Source: Caldifarciminota bacterium (lineage in GTDB: Bacteria; WOR-3; Hydrothermia; UBA1063; CAJXJZ01). From it: a stretch of 6,732 bases of DNA. Shown piece by piece: positions 1-5,778 of this stretch. Positions within the stretch are counted from its first letter, which is position 1. Each line of letters opens with the position of its first letter. Both the position numbers and the translations under genes were made by a program. The notes under the pieces are model-generated. The model had not been told where the DNA came from, searched no databases, and saw nothing but the letters and a program-made list of their open reading frames with translations. The stretch spans positions 1-6,732 of the forward strand of contig JALTEL010000439.1 of NCBI GenBank assembly GCA_027073945.1, read 5' to 3'.

Positions 1-1
1 T

Positions 2-1603
2 AAAGATATTTGGAATGTTTTTGGAGATGGGAAAGAAATCGCCGAAATCAACAGTAGACTGAAATCTTTCACCCTTGTTTTTGGAAACAATGGCCCTCTT
101 TATCAACCACCCCAGGATCCAAAAAACGAGCCAGGAAAATACAAAGAGCTGAGAATGCCAAAATATTCTTCTATTTTAAAAAATTTGTTAGAACAGGCAG
201 AAAAATCTAATGAAAGTGAAGATTCAGATGTTTGTGAAGTGTGTGGTGAATTCCCAAAAGCGAGTCTAGAACTAGCATATTCTCAGATTCAAAGTGCTTC
301 AAATAGTAAAAAACAACGTAAACATGAGTTTGGTAGAGACTTTTTTCCACTCATTGGGAGCCTAAGAAATGATGCTCAGGCGCTTCCAGCTGGTTCTCGA
401 ATGTTTAATTTGTGTGGGAAGTGTGCCTTTGCAGTTAATTACATTCCTCTTGGGACTATGCTTCTCAACGGGAGGCTTATCGTATTTGAAAATGCACATG
501 ACAGATTTGTTCACCAGATTATAGCTAGAATAGTACATGAGAACAGACAAAAAGTAAGTCTCTCAAACAAAGTTGAAACAATGGGGCAGAAACAACCCTC
601 TGGTTTTTTTGTTGATTTTCTTGTTGACACTTTTTATGAGATGAAAAAGAAGCAAAAAAGGAAAAACACTGAAATCAGAGAATTAAACATCTGGCAGTTC
701 AGTAATTCCGGAACTGGCGCCACCTGTGATATTTTGAGAATTCCTTCGACTACTGTTGAATTCCTTTATGAAGCAGTATATACTCAAGAACTAAGAACAG
801 AGATAAAGGAACTGGTTAGATACGACAATAAAAACATAAACTCTGAAGATAATAAATTTCTTTCATGCATTAAAGCAAAAAAAGATTATTTTGGTCTTTA
901 TCCCTATAAAACATATGGGGGTGCAGACATAAAATTGTTCACATTCTATCTCTCCAGAATATTGTCAATAGGCCCTGTGCAATTGAGAAGAACGCAACAA
1001 TTGGCAAAAAAATTATTTCCCGAATCAAAAAAGGAACAGAAAAAATATCTGAAATCAGATTTTTTTAAAGAAATAAAGAATAAAAACATTATCAAAGGAA
1101 AGATTGTAGAACTATTGGAACGGGGCGAATTTTTACCAGAGGACTATTACAGCATATTTCCAATAACTTCCGTTAAACCTTTCACAATCAGTAATGAAGG
1201 CTGGAGAATCCTCGAGTATATGTTTCATCATCTGAATGAGGTGATTCCAGAATTAGAACATAATGGAGGCGAAAATAACATGAAACTGCATCCAAAAATA
1301 AAAGAGGCGGCAGAACTCTATTTCAATGATTATGTGGAAACTAGAGGAATAAAAAAGTTCAAAAAGGATATTCTAGACGAGTTTAAACGAAATTCTCACG
1401 ATCTTACTCGCCTTCAGAACATTTTGCTGTCACTATGCGAAAAACATGAAGGTTTTGGACCTGAGGAGTGGGACTCCTTCTGGCATGATTTGAGCCATGA
1501 TGAAAATGGAAATTTCAGAGGATATGATTTGCTGTTTCAATTTAGACTTATTCTTACAGAATTGTATAGACAAAATATAACAAAAAAGGAGGACGATAAA
1601 TGA
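2..1603 (+). CDS. cas8: Type I-B CRISPR Cascade large subunit Cas8 (Cst1/Cas8a1-like, CXXC-CXXC), 5'-partial
   Basis: Large subunit of the type I-B effector complex; in this family it helps recognise the PAM, hold the target DNA and recruit Cas3. The frame is open from base 2, so the gene starts upstream of the window. The ATG at 155 is internal, because 51 sense codons in the same frame precede it. 533 residues are visible. Counted from base 2, two cysteine pairs stand at C78/C81 (CEVC) and C138/C141 (CGKC), the zinc-finger-like CXXC-CXXC signature of the Cst1 family. A segment around 'WQFSNSG' (visible residues about 230-240) also looks family-like. The last ~110 residues are charged and look helical, and may also be made separately as Cas11 (see 1280-1603). 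The stop overlaps the cas7 start by 4 bases (ATGA). The gene is AT-rich (a 60-base sample at 841 has 14 G+C). Cas8 families diverge greatly, so the identification rests on the CXXC pairs plus the cas7-cas5-cas3 neighbours. Confidence 0.85.
   Translation, partial: KDIWNVFGDGKEIAEINSRLKSFTLVFGNNGPLYQPPQDPKNEPGKYKELRMPKYSSILKNLLEQAEKSNESEDSDVCEVCGEFPKASLELAYSQIQSASNSKKQRKHEFGRDFFPLIGSLRNDAQALPAGSRMFNLCGKCAFAVNYIPLGTMLLNGRLIVFENAHDRFVHQIIARIVHENRQKVSLSNKVETMGQKQPSGFFVDFLVDTFYEMKKKQKRKNTEIRELNIWQFSNSGTGATCDILRIPSTTVEFLYEAVYTQELRTEIKELVRYDNKNINSEDNKFLSCIKAKKDYFGLYPYKTYGGADIKLFTFYLSRILSIGPVQLRRTQQLAKKLFPESKKEQKKYLKSDFFKEIKNKNIIKGKIVELLERGEFLPEDYYSIFPITSVKPFTISNEGWRILEYMFHHLNEVIPELEHNGGENNMKLHPKIKEAAELYFNDYVETRGIKKFKKDILDEFKRNSHDLTRLQNILLSLCEKHEGFGPEEWDSFWHDLSHDENGNFRGYDLLFQFRLILTELYRQNITKKEDDK
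1265..1269 (+). promoter_or_regulatory. Internal Shine-Dalgarno for Cas11 within cas8
   Basis: GGAGG lies 10 bases upstream of the in-frame ATG at 1280. It encodes a glycine-glycine pair in Cas8 (HNGGENN), so it could occur by chance. Its strength is close to that of the AGGAGG in front of cas7, and it lies where a small-subunit start is expected in I-B operons. Confidence 0.5.
1280..1603 (+). CDS. cas11: Predicted internal translation product of cas8: Cascade small subunit Cas11
   Basis: An in-frame ATG at 1280 inside cas8 is preceded by GGAGG at 1265-1269 (10-base spacer). It would give a 107-residue protein identical to the Cas8 C-terminus and ending at the same stop. Known of the family: in type I-B, I-C and I-D systems the small subunit is translated from an internal start in the large-subunit gene, and Cas11 proteins are short, helical and of about this length. 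The product begins MKLHPKIKEAAELYF and looks mostly helical, with alternating charged and hydrophobic residues. The site sits about where such starts are expected, near the 3' end. A second in-frame ATG at 1220 with GGAG at 1203-1206 is a weaker alternative (127 aa). What is seen is the SD, the ATG and the frame; expression as Cas11 is inferred. Confidence 0.6.
   Translation: MKLHPKIKEAAELYFNDYVETRGIKKFKKDILDEFKRNSHDLTRLQNILLSLCEKHEGFGPEEWDSFWHDLSHDENGNFRGYDLLFQFRLILTELYRQNITKKEDDK
1587..1592 (+). promoter_or_regulatory. Shine-Dalgarno of cas7
   Basis: AGGAGG stands 7 bases upstream of the ATG at 1600, inside the last codons of cas8. It is the strongest ribosome-binding site in the window and fixes the cas7 start. 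A strong site fits the need for several Cas7 copies per Cascade complex. Confidence 0.85.
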
Positions 1604-2688
1604 GCGAAAAGGAAATGAAGCACATAGTTGGAACTTTTCTTATTCCCGCCAAAGGGGCATTTTTAAACGGCGCAGGAATTGAAACGGTAGGCGAAGACAG
1701 GACCACAGTGGTTCCGAAACAGTTTTCCGATGGAAGATACAAGGTGCCATATGTATCTGCACAGGCGTGGAGAAGATGGCTGAGAAACACATTGATAGAA
1801 GAAACTGGCTGGCCGCAAAGCAAACTCAGAGCGATTGGACAAAGCAAGAAAGGGACAACAAATAAGATATCCGGTGAACTAAATCCTATTGAATTCCCCG
1901 AGGATGATATCTTTGGGTATATGAGAGCAGCTGAGGGACAAGGAAAAACTGCCAAAAATGAGGGAGACTCCGAAGCTGAGGTAGAGAAGAAAAAAGGCGA
2001 AAAAGTAAAGGCCATTATTCGAGCATCTCCTTTCAAGAGTTCTATCCTTGTTTCTCTCAGAAAAACAGGATGGAAGGGAAAAGACAAAGGCTACGTCCAT
2101 CTTGAAGAAGGAACACCTCAGCCGTATTCTACAGTATTCTATAATACATCTCTGCAGGGGATATTTGGCCTTGATTTAACAAGACTAGGGACCTTTAGAA
2201 ATGTAGGTGATAGAATCGAAATTGACCCAAAACTCGTGGAGAAGTTTAAGGACAAATTAGAGAAAAGAGAGAATGAAGAGGTGTATTACTTAAAAGACCC
2301 GACTATAAAAAAAGAGCGAGCAAAACAATTGCTTAACGCACTTGTCCATCTCAGAGGTGGGGCAAAACTTGCTGCTTTTGCACAGGATGTAACCCCGAAA
2401 GTCATCATATTTGCAGGATTGGACTCTGGAAATCTCATATTTAATCACCTATTCGTGGATGATCCCGACAAAAATGCAGGCCCAATTCTAAAGATTAACA
2501 CATTGCTGGAGATTCAAAAAGACTATGCCGACAGACTAGTAACGCCAATTTATATAGGCATTCGCACTGGATTTCTAGACCCAAAGAACGAAGAAGAATT
2601 GAAGGCACTCGTTCAAGAAGACTCGAAATTTGTTCTCGGAAGCCCAGTAGATGTTGTCAAGGTATTTTCGGAGAATTACTTGAAATGA
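1600..2688 (+). CDS. cas7: Type I-B Cascade backbone protein Cas7 (Cst2/DevR family)
   Basis: RAMP-fold protein that polymerises along the crRNA spacer to form the Cascade backbone; a cytoplasmic RNA-binding subunit without catalysis. The 362 residues are close to the usual length for the Cst2/DevR group. Family-like segments are the N-terminal 'VGTFLIPAKGAFLNG' (about residues 10-25), 'VPYVSAQAWRRWLRNTL' (49-65), 'DDIFGYMRA' (102-110) followed after an insert by 'RASPFKSS' (141-148), and 'LRGGAKLAAFAQDVTPK' (251-267). Residues 112-137 form a very hydrophilic Glu/Lys/Gly-rich insert with no hydrophobic core, probably a flexible loop. The start is fixed by the AGGAGG at 1587-1592. The gene overlaps cas8 and cas5 by 4 bases on each side, so translation is probably coupled. 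The fold assignment comes from motif recognition, and the neighbours agree. Confidence 0.92.
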   Translation: MSEKEMKHIVGTFLIPAKGAFLNGAGIETVGEDRTTVVPKQFSDGRYKVPYVSAQAWRRWLRNTLIEETGWPQSKLRAIGQSKKGTTNKISGELNPIEFPEDDIFGYMRAAEGQGKTAKNEGDSEAEVEKKKGEKVKAIIRASPFKSSILVSLRKTGWKGKDKGYVHLEEGTPQPYSTVFYNTSLQGIFGLDLTRLGTFRNVGDRIEIDPKLVEKFKDKLEKRENEEVYYLKDPTIKKERAKQLLNALVHLRGGAKLAAFAQDVTPKVIIFAGLDSGNLIFNHLFVDDPDKNAGPILKINTLLEIQKDYADRLVTPIYIGIRTGFLDPKNEEELKALVQEDSKFVLGSPVDVVKVFSENYLK

Positions 2689-3392
2689 AAATCCTTCGAG
2701 TCGTGTTTGCCGGCTTAACGTCTACGGTTAGGATTCCTCTTGTGGTAAGCGGAAAGGCTATTTGCTCCCCCACGCCTTCATATCCAACTATTCTTGGACT
2801 TATTGGGTGTTGTGCAGGAAGAGAGATATATCCAAACGAGACAAGAGTGGGTTTCGAGTATTCCTTTGGAGCAAATGAAAATAATATGGATATGGGCATT
2901 GATCTGGAAGTTACTCACAGGATGAAACTAACCGATAAGGGGGAGCTAAAGCCCAATCCAAAAGGGACTGCGATTAAAAAGTATGAATTTCATGTAAATC
3001 CTCGAGTGACCCTTTATTTAGACAATATCTCATTTATAGAATATTTTCTAGCCCCTCGTGGCATCCCTAGTCTTGGAAGGTCTCAGGATATTGTATGGAT
3101 AGAAGGGAATCCAGAAATTCTCGAGGTGGAACCAATTGAGGAGGGCATCACCAGAGGGAGTACTTTGATGCCATTCCCTCAAGAAAATGTGGGTGGCAAT
3201 CTGCTAAGACTTCCGGAATATTTTGATAATACAAATAGTGGGAGAACACGAGTTCCTAAAAATATTCGATTGTTTCAGGCAGTTCCTCCAAACTCCGCAG
3301 TACACGGGAAAAATCTCTTTTCAATAAAAGGATCTGATGATAAACATGTCTTCTACCTCCACGAATGGAAATCAATTGATGGCAAAAAGTGA
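2685..3392 (+). CDS. cas5: Type I-B Cascade subunit Cas5 (Cas5t-like)
   Basis: RAMP-fold subunit that binds the 5' handle of the crRNA and caps the Cas7 filament next to Cas8. The 235 residues are normal for Cas5. The N-terminus has the usual Cas5 pattern: a first beta strand (MKILRVVFAGLTS), the R-x-P at 16-18, then 'CSPTPSYPTILGLIGCCAG' (27-45), matching the family's proline-rich turn followed by a GLxG helix. The rest is less conserved. The ATG overlaps the cas7 stop (ATGA) and has a modest GGAG at 2670-2673, 11 bases upstream. The last 56 bases also encode the start of cas3 in another frame. In subtype I-C a Cas5 replaces Cas6 as the crRNA-processing nuclease; nothing here suggests that, since Tneap-type I-B loci normally carry cas6. 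Confidence 0.9.
   Translation: MKILRVVFAGLTSTVRIPLVVSGKAICSPTPSYPTILGLIGCCAGREIYPNETRVGFEYSFGANENNMDMGIDLEVTHRMKLTDKGELKPNPKGTAIKKYEFHVNPRVTLYLDNISFIEYFLAPRGIPSLGRSQDIVWIEGNPEILEVEPIEEGITRGSTLMPFPQENVGGNLLRLPEYFDNTNSGRTRVPKNIRLFQAVPPNSAVHGKNLFSIKGSDDKHVFYLHEWKSIDGKK
3328..3332 (+). promoter_or_regulatory. Shine-Dalgarno that may set the cas3 start
   Basis: AAGGA lies 4 bases upstream of the ATG at 3337, inside cas5. It favours the long cas3 start over the in-frame ATGs at 3346 (13-base spacer from this site) and 3379 (only a GGAA at 3367-3370, 8 bases upstream). Confidence 0.45.
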
Positions 3393-5652
3393 TGGAAAAA
3401 CCACTCTCTATGCCCACCTTTTTGATTGCTGGAAAGCAACCAGATTTATTGTTGAAAATTCCCCATTGGCATCAAGAGAAAGCTTATTGAAGGATGCAGA
3501 AATATGTGCCATCACCCATGATGTGGGTAAAGCGGCAAAGGGTTTCCAAGAGGTGTTAATGGGGAAAAAGAAGAATTGGAAGGGAAAAAGACATGAGATA
3601 ATTTCTGCGGCATTTCTTTCCCATTTGCCTGATATCAAAGCGGAGCAGATTATGGCTGTAATCACACATCATCGCACAATACCTGATCATATAGAAATGC
3701 ATAAAAAGAAACTTCCACCAGAACAGATATGCACAATCGAAGATGAATACACAGGCTGTCCATCGCAATTCCAGAAAATGCTTATGGAGTTTATAGAGAA
3801 TCGTGAAGAATTTCTCAAATCTTGGAATAAAATTTGTAACATAACGGGAAATCAGAATTTGAGCATTATGGATCTGCCAGAAATAAAAAATATACAAATC
3901 GATGGAAGGTGGCTCGAATCCAATAGATACGGGCAGAAAGCAATTGCATCTCTAGAACAGCGAAAAGATGCTTCTCTCCTGAGAGGAATATTAATGAGTG
4001 CTGATCATCTTGCGTCTTCCTCTCATATCAATTTGGAAGATTTGCCTCGACCAATTAAAGCTACAGAGATCCCCTTGTTTGATATGACTGAACAAGCATT
4101 TCCATTTCAGGAAAAAATGAGCGAAATAAGGGGTAATGCTATTTTGCAAGCGCCAACTGGCTCTGGAAAAACCAAGGCCGCTCTTAATTGGGTAAAAGCA
4201 AATCAAGAACAAAATGGAAAAATTTTCTATGTCCTGCCATACACTGCTAGTATTAATGCCATGTATGAAACACTTAAAAAAATCTACGGAGAGAAGAACA
4301 TAGGTTTGCTTCATTATAGAAATGCAGAACACATTTACACAATGCTGGAGGAGGACATGGAAGATATGGACAATGAAGCAATAGATAAAATAGCCAGAGA
4401 AATGGCATCTCTTTCTAGGGAAATTTTTCATCCAGTAAAGACATGTACACCGCACCAAATAATAAGATTCATGTTGATGGGGAAGGGGTGGGAACAGGCA
4501 CTAATCGAATTTCCTAAAGGATGTTTTATCTTTGATGAAATCCATGCTTATGAGCCAAAAATTCTTGGATTATTGATTGCATCCGCAAGATGGATAAATA
4601 AAATGGGTGGAAAATGCCTATTCCTTTCAGCGACCTTTCCCAAATTTATTGTTAAAATATTAAAAGAAAACCTTCTAATTCCAGACGAAAATATTATAAC
4701 TCCAAACCCTAAATTGAAGCGGGACAAAGAAGTTATTGATAAAAAGAGGCACATTCTTGAGGTTCAAGAAGGTACAATTCTCGATATTTTGGATAAAGAT
4801 GAAAGATTTAATGCACCCGATACAAAAAAATTAATAATCTGTAACCACATCAAAACTTCACAGATGGTTTACGACTGGCTAACAAAGAGATTTGAAGACG
4901 AAAATGTGGTTCTCCTCCATTCAAAGTTTACGCAAAAAGATAGAAACCGGATTGAGAAATCTATTCTGAATGACGAGCCAATAAATCTTGTTGCAACACA
5001 AGTTATTGAAGTGAGTCTAAATATAGACTATGAAATTTGTCTAACAGAACCAGCTCCAATAGATGCCCTTATTCAAAGATTTGGTAGGGTGAACCGATAC
5101 GGAAACAGGCAACCCGAACCTGTTATCGTTGCCACCGAACAGCTTAATAAGCACGAGATATACCCCGAGGAGATTACCAACAAAACAATGGAAAAATTGA
5201 AAAATTTTGCAAAACAGATTCTTTCCGAAACAGACCTTGTAGATCTTTCTAATAGTGTTTATTCAGAGGGGTTTACTGACAAGAGAAAAAGAGAGTTCGA
5301 AAAAGCACTTTCGAATGAGTTCTTGTTAAATTTTGAAGACAATATTATCGCAGGGACTTATCGTGATTGGGTAGACGAAATAATCGAAAAAATGGATTTT
5401 AGAAAGGATGTGCTACCAGCTCTTTATCTCGAGGAATACACTAAGTTGATATCAGAAAAGCGGTGGATCAAAGCAGATATGCAACTAGTTCCAATACGAA
5501 TTGGAGAGTTTAAGAGGCTTATGGAGCTAGGATATATCGAAGAAAGGAGCCTAGAGGCTTCTAAGAAGACTGTTTTTGTTGCCACCTGTCCATATGATCC
5601 AAAAAGAGGATTAACGACAACTGGGCTGGAAAAAAAGTCTAAAATTTTCTAA
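3337..5652 (+). CDS. cas3: Cas3: HD nuclease fused to superfamily 2 helicase
   Basis: Effector nuclease-helicase of type I CRISPR systems: recruited by target-bound Cascade, it cuts and unwinds the displaced DNA strand. With the 3337 start it has 771 residues. The HD nuclease (about 20-235) shows H27, the H61-D62 pair (ITHDVGKA), H86, H111-H112 and D223, so the metal-binding set looks intact. The helicase (about 255-640) shows Walker A 'APTGSGKT' (272-279), the DEIH box (400-403), SAT (431-433), motif V 'TQVIEVSLNID' (554-564) and motif VI 'QRFGRVNR' (580-587). A C-terminal domain follows and ends 'CPYDPKRGL', like other Cas3 ends, so the protein appears complete. The start is uncertain: 3337 has AAGGA but overlaps cas5 by 56 bases, while 3379 (MAKSDGKTTLYAHL) overlaps by 14 bases and begins close to the conserved region. 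No cas4-cas1-cas2 follows. Confidence 0.96.
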   Translation: MINMSSTSTNGNQLMAKSDGKTTLYAHLFDCWKATRFIVENSPLASRESLLKDAEICAITHDVGKAAKGFQEVLMGKKKNWKGKRHEIISAAFLSHLPDIKAEQIMAVITHHRTIPDHIEMHKKKLPPEQICTIEDEYTGCPSQFQKMLMEFIENREEFLKSWNKICNITGNQNLSIMDLPEIKNIQIDGRWLESNRYGQKAIASLEQRKDASLLRGILMSADHLASSSHINLEDLPRPIKATEIPLFDMTEQAFPFQEKMSEIRGNAILQAPTGSGKTKAALNWVKANQEQNGKIFYVLPYTASINAMYETLKKIYGEKNIGLLHYRNAEHIYTMLEEDMEDMDNEAIDKIAREMASLSREIFHPVKTCTPHQIIRFMLMGKGWEQALIEFPKGCFIFDEIHAYEPKILGLLIASARWINKMGGKCLFLSATFPKFIVKILKENLLIPDENIITPNPKLKRDKEVIDKKRHILEVQEGTILDILDKDERFNAPDTKKLIICNHIKTSQMVYDWLTKRFEDENVVLLHSKFTQKDRNRIEKSILNDEPINLVATQVIEVSLNIDYEICLTEPAPIDALIQRFGRVNRYGNRQPEPVIVATEQLNKHEIYPEEITNKTMEKLKNFAKQILSETDLVDLSNSVYSEGFTDKRKREFEKALSNEFLLNFEDNIIAGTYRDWVDEIIEKMDFRKDVLPALYLEEYTKLISEKRWIKADMQLVPIRIGEFKRLMELGYIEERSLEASKKTVFVATCPYDPKRGLTTTGLEKKSKIF

Positions 5653-5684
5653 TCCACGCCGAGCCCATCATATGCCCCCACAGC

Positions 5685-5705
5685 ATAATGTTTGCCAAAC
5701 ATAAT
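5685..5705. repeat. Short perfect inverted repeat (operator-like dyad) between cas3 and the ATPase gene
   Basis: ATGTTTG (5688-5694) and CAAACAT (5696-5702) are perfect 7-base inverted arms around a single central base. After one unmatched base on each side, a further AT/AT pair (5685-5686 and 5704-5705) extends the symmetry. The one-base centre makes an RNA hairpin poor and a dimeric protein-binding site more plausible. It lies 32 bases after the cas3 stop and about 30 bases before the putative BRE/TATA element. Binding is inferred only. Confidence 0.45.
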
Positions 5706-5734
5706 AACAGGCATTGTCTCCCTTCAAAGACCGC

Positions 5735-5750
5735 CGAAAGCCATAAATAC
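5735..5750 (+). promoter_or_regulatory. Putative archaeal BRE/TATA promoter of the ATPase gene
   Basis: CGAAAG (5735-5740) resembles a B-recognition element and is followed at once by the AT-rich CCATAAATAC (5741-5750), resembling a TATA box in otherwise GC-richer DNA. With the usual archaeal distance of about 25 bases from TATA centre to start site, transcription would begin near 5770-5775, almost at the ATG. That implies a leaderless or very short-leader transcript. The match is by eye and would not prove an archaeal host alone. Confidence 0.4.
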
Positions 5751-5778
5751 TAAAACTATCATCACAGGAATGATTCCC

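Noticed and set aside
155..1603. ATG at 155 as the true start of cas8
   Set aside because: The same frame is open back to base 2 with plausible protein sequence and no clear ribosome-binding site just before 155. The first CXXC would also be too close to the N-terminus for a Cst1-type protein. The gene is cut by the window edge.
1554..2087. Minus-strand open frame of 177 codons opposite cas7
   Set aside because: It lies antisense to a confidently identified gene, is Ser/Phe-rich as expected of a shadow frame, and shows no recognisable motif.
3991..4458. Minus-strand open frame of 155 codons opposite cas3
   Set aside because: Antisense to the Cas3 region that includes Walker A. Its composition (Cys, Phe and His rich) is typical of a reverse-frame shadow.
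4981..5029. Asn at position 562 of Cas3 motif V (SLNID rather than the common SLDID) as an inactivating change
   Set aside because: All other nuclease and helicase motif residues are intact, and Asn at this site is a mild substitution that need not affect ATPase or helicase activity.
5630..5652. Terminator at the cas3 stop (run of A followed by AAAATTTT)
   Set aside because: It lies within the last cas3 codons, has no GC-rich stem and only a four-base T run, so it does not support a terminator call on either the bacterial or the archaeal model.
5653..5769. CRISPR repeat or array remnant after cas3
   Set aside because: No direct repeat of 25-37 bases with spacers is present here or elsewhere in the window. 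The only repeated structure is the 7-base inverted repeat.
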